Shown: positions 23,601 through 31,882 of the stretch, piece by piece
Position numbering within the stretch: position 1 is the stretch's first letter
How the letters are laid out: each line of letters opens with the position of its first letter
NCBI RefSeq assembly: GCF_000006685.1
Contig: NC_002620.2
Location: 358,415 to 401,301, forward strand
DNA from: Chlamydia muridarum str. Nigg
GTDB taxonomy: Bacteria; Chlamydiota; Chlamydiia; Chlamydiales; Chlamydiaceae
Direction: 5' to 3'
DNA length: 42,887 bases
Made by a program: the position numbers and the translations under genes
The notes under the pieces: generated by a model
What the model was told of the DNA's origin: nothing
What the model saw: the letters and a program-made list of their open reading frames with translations, nothing else
The model's database searches: none

Positions 23601-26318
23601 ATGGATTCAGATTTTGCCAAACATGTACATTCATTGGATATCGATTGGATAGAGTCTTTGTTAGAGCGATTTGAGAATCATGAATCCTTAGACGCTTCTT
23701 GGAAGTATTTCTTTGAAGGCTATCAAGTTGGGAAAATAGATGGTTGTCCAAAAGCTGATGCTGGGGATCAGGCTTTCGAGGCGTTGCAAGAGAAGAAAGC
23801 GCAAAGCCTCTTGATGGTATACCGTTATTACGGTTACTTACAGGGGCAAATTTCTCCAATAGCTTCTGTGGAAGAATCCTCTTTAGTTGCAGAAAAAGTT
23901 CAGGGGTTTGATTTGCAGGAGATGATTCCTTCTTTAGGATTACTCCCCCAATCTCATGTTCGTGTCACAGATTTTATTCAGGTATTAAAGGATAAATATT
24001 GTCGCAGTATCGCGGTTGAGACATTGACATGCTCTCCTGAGATCCAAGAGTACATTTGGCAACTTATGGAAGGGGAGAAGCCTATCTTAACTAAAGAAGA
24101 GTTGCTTTCTAGGTATCAAGCAGTCAAAAAAGCTGTAGCTTTTGAAGAGTTTTTGCAGGTTAAATTTACTGGACAGAAGCGCTTTTCCTTAGAAGGAGGG
24201 GAGAGTTTGATCCCCATGTTGGAACATCTTATTGCTTTTGGAGCAAAGCAAGGGACCAATCGTTATGTGATGGGGATGCCGCATCGTGGTCGATTAAATG
24301 TTTTAGGAAATATTTTTGGTAAACCTTATCGACAGATTTTCATGGAATTTGAAGACACTCCTCAGATAAGAGGTCTTCAATCAGTGGGGGATGTCAAGTA
24401 TCACAAGGGGTATGTTGCCGATAGGCCAAAAGAGAATGTCATCATGGCCCTATTACCGAATCCTAGCCACTTAGAAGCAGTAGATCCTGTTGTAGAAGGA
24501 GCTGTAGCAGCAATTCAACACCAGGGAGAAGCGGGAAAAGAGCAATCTTGTTTAGCTGTTTTAATGCATGGGGATGCTGCTTTATCTGGTCAGGGGATTG
24601 TGTACGAAACCTTCCAATTGAGTGGGATTCCGGGATACTCCACGGAAGGGACCTTACATATTGTAGTGAACAACCAGATAGGGTTTACCGCACATCCACG
24701 AGAATCTCGTTCTACTCCTTACTGCACAGATATCGCTAAGATGATGGGAATCCCTGTATTTAGGGTTAATGGTGACGATGTTTTAGCCTGCCTACAGGTT
24801 ATTGAGTATGCTATGCGTGTTCGCAATCGCTTTCATTGTGACGTGATTATTGATTTATGTTGTTATCGCAAATATGGTCACAATGAAAGTGATGATCCTT
24901 CTGTTACAGCTCCGTTCCTTTACGAAGAAATTAAGAAGAAACAGCCCGTTTCATTGTTATTTAAAGAAAGATTGATTAGTTGCCCTGATTGGCAAATCAG
25001 TCCCCAAGAGTTGGACAAAATTGATGAAGAGATAGAGCATGTTTTAAACCAAGAATTTGCTTCTTTGAAAGATTCTGGTGTTGAGCAGTTGGATAAAAAA
25101 GAATGTATGCATTGCTCTCGCATGGCAGTAGGAGAGCTGCTGGTTGATAATATAGATACTTCTTTGGATAAAGATTCGCTATTTGACGTAAGTGCAAAGC
25201 TTTGTGATATTCCGGATCATTTTACTCCTCACACTAAGATTCGCTCCTTGCTAAATAAGCGAATGAGTATGGCCAATGGGGATATTGGTTATGATTGGGG
25301 AATGGCAGAAGAAATCGCTTTTGCCTCTTTGTTACAAGAAGGTTTTTCTTTACGTTTATCTGGACAGGATTCTATTCGAGGAACCTTTAGTCAGAGGCAA
25401 CTTGTTTGGACTGACGTTCGGACAGGCGATACATTCTCACCATTATATCATCTCTCTTCGAGTCAGGGAAGCGTGGAGTTATATAATTCCCCATTGTCTG
25501 AATATGCTGTATTAGGGTTTGAATATGGCTATGCGCAACAAGCAGAAAAAACGCTGGTTATTTGGGAAGCTCAGTTTGGAGACTTTTCTAATGGAGCGCA
25601 GATTATTTTTGACCAGTATATTTCTTCAGGAATTCAGAAATGGGATTTGCATTCCGATGTAGTAGTCTTGTTGCCTCATGGCTATGAGGGACAGGGACCG
25701 GAACATTCTTCCGCTCGTATAGAGCGTTATCTTCAGCTTGCTGCTGATTGGAATTTTCAAGTAGTGCTTCCATCTACTCCAGTGCAATATTTCCGTATTC
25801 TTCGGGAGCATACAAAACGGGACTTATCTCTGCCGCTTATTGTTTTTTCTCCTAAAATGTTACTCAGACATCCGCAGTGTGTGAGTTCCATTGAAGAATT
25901 TGGGATCAAAGGGGGATTTAAACCCTTCTTGGAAGATGCGAACCCTAATTATTATGCAAAAGTTCTCGTTTTATGTAGCGGTAAAATTTATTACGACTAT
26001 CGTGCAGCATTGCCAAAAGATTATGAATGCAATTTTGCTTGCATACGAGTAGAGAGTCTGTATCCATTGTATTTAGAAGATTTATTGGCTCTAATAGGCA
26101 AGTATCCTCAAGTTGAACATTACGTATGGTTGCAAGAAGAACCCCAAAATATGGGAGTATTCAGTTATTTTGCGTTAGCAACGGACGAGATTTTCCCTAG
26201 TAAATTGCAATGTGTTTGTCGTCCTAGAAGTAGTTCGACTGCAACAGGATCTGCAAATTTGAGCCAAAAAGAATTATCCACATTAATGGAAACATTGTTT
26301 TCTATAGGTAGAGAGTAG
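23601..26318 (+). CDS. sucA: 2-oxoglutarate dehydrogenase E1 component
   Basis: The 905-residue protein matches SucA along its length. The N-terminal helix DIDWIESLLERFENHESLDASWKYFFEG is typical. MGMPHRGRLNVLGN near 224 and GDAALSGQGIVYETFQLSGIPGY followed by VVNNQIGFT near 320-360 form the thiamine diphosphate site. KYGHNESDDPS near 426 and IWEAQFGDFSNGAQIIFDQYISS near 655 complete the core, and GYEGQGPEHSSARIERYLQL near 695 is standard. It decarboxylates 2-oxoglutarate and transfers the succinyl group to the lipoyl arm of SucB. Chlamydiae lack the first steps of the TCA cycle, so the substrate must be taken from glutamate or the host. sucB follows three bases after its stop. Confidence 0.96.
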   Translation: MDSDFAKHVHSLDIDWIESLLERFENHESLDASWKYFFEGYQVGKIDGCPKADAGDQAFEALQEKKAQSLLMVYRYYGYLQGQISPIASVEESSLVAEKVQGFDLQEMIPSLGLLPQSHVRVTDFIQVLKDKYCRSIAVETLTCSPEIQEYIWQLMEGEKPILTKEELLSRYQAVKKAVAFEEFLQVKFTGQKRFSLEGGESLIPMLEHLIAFGAKQGTNRYVMGMPHRGRLNVLGNIFGKPYRQIFMEFEDTPQIRGLQSVGDVKYHKGYVADRPKENVIMALLPNPSHLEAVDPVVEGAVAAIQHQGEAGKEQSCLAVLMHGDAALSGQGIVYETFQLSGIPGYSTEGTLHIVVNNQIGFTAHPRESRSTPYCTDIAKMMGIPVFRVNGDDVLACLQVIEYAMRVRNRFHCDVIIDLCCYRKYGHNESDDPSVTAPFLYEEIKKKQPVSLLFKERLISCPDWQISPQELDKIDEEIEHVLNQEFASLKDSGVEQLDKKECMHCSRMAVGELLVDNIDTSLDKDSLFDVSAKLCDIPDHFTPHTKIRSLLNKRMSMANGDIGYDWGMAEEIAFASLLQEGFSLRLSGQDSIRGTFSQRQLVWTDVRTGDTFSPLYHLSSSQGSVELYNSPLSEYAVLGFEYGYAQQAEKTLVIWEAQFGDFSNGAQIIFDQYISSGIQKWDLHSDVVVLLPHGYEGQGPEHSSARIERYLQLAADWNFQVVLPSTPVQYFRILREHTKRDLSLPLIVFSPKMLLRHPQCVSSIEEFGIKGGFKPFLEDANPNYYAKVLVLCSGKIYYDYRAALPKDYECNFACIRVESLYPLYLEDLLALIGKYPQVEHYVWLQEEPQNMGVFSYFALATDEIFPSKLQCVCRPRSSSTATGSANLSQKELSTLMETLFSIGRE

Positions 26319-26321
26319 AGC

Positions 26322-27416
26322 ATGAGTATAGAGGTTCGTATCCCCAATATCGCAGAGTCTATTAGTGAAGTCACGGTATCTGCATTGCTGGTTGCATCCG
26401 GAGATTTTGTGCAAGAGAATCAGGGGATTCTAGAGATAGAAAGTGATAAGGTGAATCAATTGATTTATGCTCCCTGCTCAGGAAGAGTAGAATGGAGTGT
26501 TTCCGTAGGTGATACGGTGGCTGTTGGAAGCGTCGTGGGCACCATCTGCAAATTGGAAAACCAGGATACTCCATCTATTCATGAGCAAATGCCATTCAGT
26601 CTTGTGGAGCAAGAAAGCGATGCACAGATTATCTCCTTCCCTTCATCAGTACGACAGGATCCTCCTGCAGAAGGGAAAACATTTGTTCCTCTGAAGGAGA
26701 TAGAACGAGATTCTTCCGATAAGAAAGAATCTCGAGAATCTATGAGTGCTATTCGTAAGACGATTTCTCGTAGATTAGTTCAAGCTTTGCATGATTCGGC
26801 AATGTTAACTACGTTTAACGAAGTATGTATGGGGCCGATTATTGCTTTGCGAAAAGAAAAACAAGAAGCTTTTGTTTCCAAGTATGGTGTTAAGCTTGGT
26901 TTTATGTCCTTTTTTGTTAAAGCAGTAGTAGATTCTTTGAAAAAATACCCTAGGGTTAATGCTTATATCAATGGGAATGAAATCGTTTATAGACATTACT
27001 ACGATATTTCTATTGCTGTAGGGACAGATCGTGGATTGGTCGTTCCAGTGATTCGTAATTGTGACCGGTTATCATGTGGAGAAATTGAGGTGCAACTTGC
27101 AGATTTAGCTTCGCGGGCTAGAGATGGGAAGCTTGCTATTCATGAGTTGGAAGGAGGGAGCTTCACAATTACTAACGGAGGGGTTTATGGTTCTCTTTTA
27201 TCAACACCTATTATTAATCCTCCTCAGGTTGGGATCCTTGGAATGCACAAGATAGAGAAACGTCCTGTAGTTAAAGATGATTCAATCATTATAGCGGATA
27301 TGATGTATGTGGCTATGAGTTATGATCATCGGATTATAGATGGAAAAGAGGCCGTAGGGTTCCTTGTCAACGTTAAGGAATTATTGGAGCAGCCGGAGCT
27401 TTTATTGACTATCTAG
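26322..27416 (+). CDS. sucB: Dihydrolipoyl succinyltransferase (E2), short form
   Basis: The 364-residue E2 has an N-terminal lipoyl domain with the lipoylated Lys43 in EIESDKVNQLIYA. The catalytic domain starts at about 143 (RESMSAIRKTISRRLVQALHDSAM) and ends with SYDHRIIDGKEAV near 332-344, holding the active His and Asp. Between them, residues 80-140 are low-complexity and acidic; I cannot find the peripheral subunit-binding domain (SPAVRRLAxExxI...GxGxxGRVxKxDV) that normally docks E1/E3. The protein is about 40 residues shorter than E. coli SucB, which fits that loss. It transfers succinyl to CoA. Its start lies three bases after sucA. Confidence 0.93.
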   Translation: MSIEVRIPNIAESISEVTVSALLVASGDFVQENQGILEIESDKVNQLIYAPCSGRVEWSVSVGDTVAVGSVVGTICKLENQDTPSIHEQMPFSLVEQESDAQIISFPSSVRQDPPAEGKTFVPLKEIERDSSDKKESRESMSAIRKTISRRLVQALHDSAMLTTFNEVCMGPIIALRKEKQEAFVSKYGVKLGFMSFFVKAVVDSLKKYPRVNAYINGNEIVYRHYYDISIAVGTDRGLVVPVIRNCDRLSCGEIEVQLADLASRARDGKLAIHELEGGSFTITNGGVYGSLLSTPIINPPQVGILGMHKIEKRPVVKDDSIIIADMMYVAMSYDHRIIDGKEAVGFLVNVKELLEQPELLLTI

Positions 27417-27448
27417 TCTAGAAGAATATCTGAATCAAAGGGATAAGG

Positions 27449-28180
27449 CTATCTAAGAAGAAGCAATACTGCAGTAACATTGTTCGCGCGAGGACGAATT
27501 GCTGCAGGATCATTTTGATGGCGAGATCGCCAACTTCTAAAAGAGAAAAAAGTATCGGCTTCAGAACAAGTGCAACGTTCTGAGATAAAGATATTTTTTT
27601 TCAATAAACCTTCTGAAAGTAGTTGGTTTCTTGCCACAGCTCGGAAATCTAGGTGATTTTCTTTAGGCATTAAAGGGAAAAAACTAGAGGGGAAGAGTTT
27701 TCGGTAATCAGGATAGATAGCCATATCGGGGCCCAAAGATGGGGATATAGCTACCACAAGATCCTGAGGACGACTGTGAAACTTCTTTTTAAGAAGACGA
27801 ACTGTAACAGCATAGATATTGCCGACAAGACCTCTCCACCCCGCATGTACATTTGCAATCACATGGTTTTGGGGGTCATAGAAAATAGCTGCCTGACAGT
27901 CGGCATGATAAATATGTAGAGAGAGTAAAGGGGTAGATGTAAATAACCCGTCAGCAGGACATCGCTTTGGCGTTTTATGAGTGACGTAGCGTAGACTTGT
28001 TCCGTGCACTTGATGCGCATTGAAAAAATCCGATCCTCCTAAGGAAAGGGAGATTTGCGCATCAGAAGCTTGACTAGCATTTTCTTTATCATTTTGTTTT
28101 GGGAAAATTCCATGACGGATAGGGAAGTGTTCCAGCTCGGGGAAAGTTTGCTTATGTAAAGCTTCAGAAGGAGAGGTCAT
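27449..28180 (-). CDS. PgeF/YfiH family protein (LACC1-type, multicopper oxidase misnomer)
   Basis: The 243-residue product has the three metal-ligand motifs of the YfiH/PgeF family: NAHQVHGTSL with His59, YHADCQAAIFYDP with Cys95 and NVHAGWRGLVGNI with His112. SPSLGPDMAIYPDYR near 158 and EADTFFSFRS...R..N near 212 are also standard. In other bacteria PgeF removes wrongly incorporated residues from peptidoglycan precursors, and relatives including human LACC1/FAMIN act on purine nucleosides. The old label polyphenol oxidase or laccase is not apt. It starts eight bases after ispG stops and is presumably co-transcribed. Peptidoglycan editing would fit the thin, transient chlamydial wall but is only inferred. 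Confidence 0.85.
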   Translation of the reverse strand: MTSPSEALHKQTFPELEHFPIRHGIFPKQNDKENASQASDAQISLSLGGSDFFNAHQVHGTSLRYVTHKTPKRCPADGLFTSTPLLSLHIYHADCQAAIFYDPQNHVIANVHAGWRGLVGNIYAVTVRLLKKKFHSRPQDLVVAISPSLGPDMAIYPDYRKLFPSSFFPLMPKENHLDFRAVARNQLLSEGLLKKNIFISERCTCSEADTFFSFRSWRSRHQNDPAAIRPRANNVTAVLLLLR

Positions 28181-28188
28181 TGGTTATC

Positions 28189-29994
28189 CTATTCAGGTTC
28201 TTTCCATACACCATGTTCTTTTAGCAATTGGATTAATTCTTCTTCAGCATTTTCCATAGGAACATAGGATTTGACGCATTTATGTTTGACGTATAGATCG
28301 ATCATTCCAGGTTTAGAGCCTACATAGCCAAAATCTGCGTCAGCCATTTCTCCCGGTCCATTAACGATACAACCCATGACAGCAATTTTTAATCCTCCAG
28401 GAAGATGCTTGGTTCTTTCTTTAATACGTTGGGAAACCTCAGGAAGGTCAAAGAGTGTCCGACCACATCCAGGACAGGAGATGTATTCTACCGTTGTCGA
28501 TCGAATGTTTGCGCTTTGTAAAATCGAAAATCCTAAAGTTCTAGCGAGTTTTAAATCAGAAAAATTGAATAGTACGCAGGATCCTAAACCATCTAGAAGT
28601 AGGGCTCCTAAACGAATCGACAAATCTATTGCTGCAGAGTTCTTAGAAAGATTAGCCTTTAGAGAAAAGCTCAAACAAACAGGTTGAGAGTAGTTTTGTC
28701 GCAAAGCAAAAAAGCGACGGGCTTGATAGATACTTTCTACTTCAAAATACACAAATGGAGTGGCAAGGGTTTTGTCGGATAGCCAAAGTTCCTCATTCAT
28801 TTCATTAAGAATAGGAGCATCCTCCTTATAAAAGATACGAAGGTGTTTCTCTATTTCGGAAACGATAGCAGAAGAACGCATGGATTTTGGAATGACCACG
28901 CCGTCAGGTGATGTAAGATCTTTTTTACCAGTTGTGATATCGACTCCCAAGCACTGGAGAAGCGTATTAGGTTCTATAGTTAGTAAATGATCCTTGGTTA
29001 ATCCGACCAAAAACCCATAAACATTCTCTACGGGGAAATGTTTTGGAGTTGTTTGAGTAGTAAGTTGTTTTGAATGGTAGATTTCAAAAGGATTGTATTT
29101 CTTTGTAGATTTGGAGTATTTCGCTGTTTCCTTAAGAAGATCTAAGCAAACCGGAATTTCAAGGGTTGGGGAGCCGGTTAGAGAACAACGAATCGTGTCT
29201 CCAAGTCCTTCGGAGAGTAAGGTTCCTATTCCTACAGAGGATTTTATCATTCCATCCATGCCAGATCCAGCTTCTGTAACTCCTAGGTGTAAAGGATATA
29301 ACCACTTTCTTTGGTCTAACTCGCGAGCCAAAGCTCGATAAGCTGCCACCATGGTCCTAGGGTTGCTGGATTTCATTGAGAAGACAATATTATGATAATC
29401 CATATTGACGCAGACTTCAGCGTATTCCAAAGCGGAGAAGACCATACCCTCAATCGTATCTCCATAACGTTGCATGATGCGCTCGGATAAGGAGCCATGA
29501 TTGACTCCTATGCGCATAGCTCTTCCTAAGCGTTTACATTTTGCAACGAGCGGAGAGAACTTTTCGAATAAGCGTTCTAAGCTACGAGTGTATTGCTCAT
29601 CAGAGTAGATCTTCCCAGAAAACATATTACGTTTATCTACATAATTCCCAGGGTTAATGCGTACTTTATCGACGAAATCTGCGACATGTATAGCTGCTTG
29701 GGGAAAGAAATGAATATCTGCTACAAGAGGGATTGTTACGTTTTGTTGAACCAGACGGTCTTTTATCTGTTCACACGCACCAACTTCTTTCAATCCTTGA
29801 ACTGTAACACGGACGATTTCGCATCCACATTCCTGTAGAGCGTAAATCTGTCGAACTGTTCCCTCCACATCCGTTGTGGCGGTTGTTGTCATGGATTGTA
29901 TTTTGATAGAGTGTTCGCTACCAACAAAAAGATTCCCAACTTTTACTGAGAGAGTTTTACGTCGAAAACCATTTTGTAGATAGGATTCTGCCAT
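28189..29994 (-). CDS. ispG: HMBPP synthase IspG (GcpE), long plant/chlamydia type
   Basis: The 601-residue protein is the three-domain form. A TIM barrel at about 1-280 ([49 protein letters not shown]) is followed by a 220-residue inserted domain and then the Fe-S domain. The cluster ligands are Cys in [11 protein letters not shown] near 506-509, Cys in [10 protein letters not shown] near 541 and the Glu of GPGE. Ordinary bacterial IspG has about 360-400 residues without the insert. It converts 2-C-methylerythritol 2,4-cyclodiphosphate to HMBPP in the MEP pathway and needs electrons from ferredoxin or flavodoxin; a ferredoxin gene lies 1.3 kb away at 31342. The start is the ATG at 29992-29994. 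The PgeF-family gene follows. Confidence 0.96.
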   Translation of the reverse strand: MAESYLQNGFRRKTLSVKVGNLFVGSEHSIKIQSMTTTATTDVEGTVRQIYALQECGCEIVRVTVQGLKEVGACEQIKDRLVQQNVTIPLVADIHFFPQAAIHVADFVDKVRINPGNYVDKRNMFSGKIYSDEQYTRSLERLFEKFSPLVAKCKRLGRAMRIGVNHGSLSERIMQRYGDTIEGMVFSALEYAEVCVNMDYHNIVFSMKSSNPRTMVAAYRALARELDQRKWLYPLHLGVTEAGSGMDGMIKSSVGIGTLLSEGLGDTIRCSLTGSPTLEIPVCLDLLKETAKYSKSTKKYNPFEIYHSKQLTTQTTPKHFPVENVYGFLVGLTKDHLLTIEPNTLLQCLGVDITTGKKDLTSPDGVVIPKSMRSSAIVSEIEKHLRIFYKEDAPILNEMNEELWLSDKTLATPFVYFEVESIYQARRFFALRQNYSQPVCLSFSLKANLSKNSAAIDLSIRLGALLLDGLGSCVLFNFSDLKLARTLGFSILQSANIRSTTVEYISCPGCGRTLFDLPEVSQRIKERTKHLPGGLKIAVMGCIVNGPGEMADADFGYVGSKPGMIDLYVKHKCVKSYVPMENAEEELIQLLKEHGVWKEPE

Positions 29995-30094
29995 GATAAA
30001 GCTTCTAACAAATAACTTATTGAATTTCTGAGAGCATACTCCACTCTCCCAAGAAAGAAAGTTTAGGGATAATTGTAAGCTTTTTTTGATTTAT

Positions 30095-30122
30095 AGGAAG
30101 GTTTATCCAAGCAAACCTTCCT
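30095..30122 (-). terminator. Hairpin after the second Inc candidate
   Basis: AGGAAGGTTT (30095-30104) and AAACCTTCCT (30113-30122) form a perfect 10-bp stem with an 8-base loop, 17 bases past the stop of the minus-strand gene. The sequence after it is A/T-rich but lacks a T run. Confidence 0.5.
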
Positions 30123-30139
30123 AGGACTTATTCCCTATC

Positions 30140-31264
30140 TTAGAAATAAATAGGTCTTGGGATGCTCGTTAAAACAATCACTATATTATCTGATCGATGT
30201 TGGTGAGCAATTATTGCGATAGCATGGAGCAAGGCTAGTTTAGTTGAATCGATCCAGACTTTTTCTTTGTGTTGGGAGCCTGGAAGGAAGTCTGGGAAAG
30301 AGGCTATGAGAGGAATTTGAATGATGTGACAGCCATGGCGGATAGCCTCTTTAAAGCAGGACAAATAGGCTTTAAAGCAAAGTTGATAACAATAAGCAGG
30401 GCTATTGGAATACATAGAGGCTTTAGGAGCCGAAATTTGGATAAAGCGAGTGGGTTTATTATAAGTTTGAGTTTCAAAATTCCAAGTGGGGGATTGAACG
30501 TCATTGTCTTCCCAAGGTGCGGAAGAGCATTCTCCTGGAAGTAAGAGGCCCGAACTTGGTTTAGATTCTTCCCAGCATCTATCAGTAATCACTGCAGAAA
30601 ATAAATCATTAGTTCCTCGTCCACCTTTAGGGCAAGATATGGATTGTACAGAATTTGCAATTGCCGAAGGCAAATTGGATTGAAGCTTTAGGGAAGCATA
30701 TTGTCCAGAGGTAGTAATGAATAGTGTATTTGATCCGGGGATATTCCATGCTCTGAATCGAGCTGAGGGGTTGTTAAAAGATAAAAGAATTTTGTCTGAA
30801 GAAAGAAAACAGGGAAGCAGTTTTTCAGATTCTATACTGTTCCAGCCAAATAACATTTCTTTTATGGTATTTTTTAAAGCTAGTTTAGGGAGTAAGGGTG
30901 GTTTTGGGGGGATAAAAGATGGGGGAGGGGTACTTGGTTCTAGGAGCTCGAGTTCAGGAATTTCAAATTCTGGGATCTCCAGCTCTGGAATTTCCTGTTC
31001 TGGAATTTCAGGTTTTAATACGTTGTCTTGAGAACAAAAACGCTGGGAAAGAAGAATCCCTGCAATGAGAAGACTAACTCCTAAAATAAAACCAGAAACG
31101 ATAATCAGAGAAGTGATAGAAGAGAGGATTCCAACCAAACAACCAGCAAGTCCTAAAATTATCCCCGATGCGAGGGAAGTAATAAGGGCCTGTTTGTAAG
31201 TCAAAGTAGGAAGTTTGCAATCAGGAGGTAAAAAATTCCGCATTGCGGATATCAGAGTACACAT
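30140..31264 (-). CDS. Candidate Inc protein with macro-like C-terminal domain, CT058-like
   Basis: The 374-residue protein has a bilobed hydrophobic region at residues 26-73 (two segments around a short SSITS turn), the mark of Inc proteins, and equals by position C. trachomatis CT058, a predicted Inc. A hinge at 84-110 has four EIPE(Q/L/F)-type pentapeptides, followed by a Pro-rich stretch to 127. Residues 140-370 look like a macro domain: GGRGTNDLFSAVITDRCWEE near 214, SGLLLPGECSSAP near 238, a strand TRFIQISAP near 272, a helix CYQLCFKAYLSCFKEAIRHG near 292-311, the strand CHIIQIPLIAS near 312, a helix TKLALLHAIAIIAH and the last strand NIVIVLTS. This is the order G-loop, strand, helix, S-I-A-F-P-like strand, helix, strand of macro folds. 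ADP-ribose binding is unproven. Similar helices and strands occur in the Inc candidate at 4833-6029. Confidence 0.75.
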   Translation of the reverse strand: MCTLISAMRNFLPPDCKLPTLTYKQALITSLASGIILGLAGCLVGILSSITSLIIVSGFILGVSLLIAGILLSQRFCSQDNVLKPEIPEQEIPELEIPEFEIPELELLEPSTPPPSFIPPKPPLLPKLALKNTIKEMLFGWNSIESEKLLPCFLSSDKILLSFNNPSARFRAWNIPGSNTLFITTSGQYASLKLQSNLPSAIANSVQSISCPKGGRGTNDLFSAVITDRCWEESKPSSGLLLPGECSSAPWEDNDVQSPTWNFETQTYNKPTRFIQISAPKASMYSNSPAYCYQLCFKAYLSCFKEAIRHGCHIIQIPLIASFPDFLPGSQHKEKVWIDSTKLALLHAIAIIAHQHRSDNIVIVLTSIPRPIYF

Positions 31265-31341
31265 AAACCCTTAAACCTAAAAATTTTTGTTTAAGAGCTT
31301 AAGATAATGGCTCGTTTTGCGCAAGAACCGGGTATTAGGGA

Positions 31342-31617
31342 TTAAAAGGTTAGCTTAACGCAGCCACCTTTAATACAGCACTGACAAGCCAGACGTTCGT
31401 TGGAGGAGTCAGGATCTCCTAAGAAATCTTGCTCAGCTTCAGAAAATTCAGACAAGTTGTCTGTACCTTCCAATATCTCAACAACACAAGTTCCACAAAC
31501 CCCTTCTGTGCAGGCCAACGGTACACCAGCATTCTCACAAGCCTCCGCTATAGGGGACCCATCCTCTAAATCAAACTCCTGATTCTCGCCATCCGCTGAA
31601 ACGATGAGCTTAGCCAT
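31342..31617 (-). CDS. 2Fe-2S ferredoxin
   Basis: From ATG 31617 the protein has 91 residues; GGAG nine bases upstream on the minus strand supports this start, while a longer frame runs back into the tRNA-Pro gene and is not credible. Cluster ligands are Cys36, Cys41 and Cys44 in ACTEGVCGTC and Cys78 in RLACQ, the plant-type pattern C-x4-C-x2-C...C. Two further Cys (80, 81) and one near the end (86) are unusual extras. It may supply electrons to Fe-S enzymes such as IspG. The gene is 77 bases upstream of the second Inc candidate on the same strand. Confidence 0.93.
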   Translation of the reverse strand: MAKLIVSADGENQEFDLEDGSPIAEACENAGVPLACTEGVCGTCVVEILEGTDNLSEFSEAEQDFLGDPDSSNERLACQCCIKGGCVKLTF

Positions 31618-31657
31618 AAGATCTCCAGAAGGAAAATAATGTTGAATTATTAAGAAA

Positions 31658-31732
31658 TCGGAGTAGAGGGATTCGAACCCCCGACCTATTGCTCCCAAAG
31701 CAACCGCGCTAACCAGGCTGCGCTATACTCCG
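31658..31732 (-). tRNA. tRNA-Pro (TGG)
   Basis: The reverse complement gives a 75-nt cloverleaf: acceptor CGGAGTA with TACTCCG, D arm GCGC..GCGC with GGTTA, anticodon loop TTTGGGA with anticodon TGG, and T arm GGGGGTTCGAATCCCTC. The discriminator is A and CCA is not encoded. Confidence 0.95.
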
Positions 31733-31882
31733 ATCAAGAAAGTAGGAGCTCAGAAGGTTAGCATATAAATCATATACTCGACAAGATAAAGATGTTAAAA
31801 ATGATAAATATTTCTGAGAACTTCTTCTTGAAGATATATGTTTTTGCTGGGTATTCGTTCGATGTAGAATTGGGGGGCTATC

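Noticed and set aside
27449-28180. Multicopper polyphenol oxidase / laccase function
   Set aside because: The sequence has the His-Cys-His site of the YfiH/PgeF family and no multicopper oxidase copper motifs.
31618-31698. Upstream extension of the ferredoxin frame
   Set aside because: It runs into the tRNA-Pro gene; the ATG at 31617 has GGAG and begins the family sequence directly.
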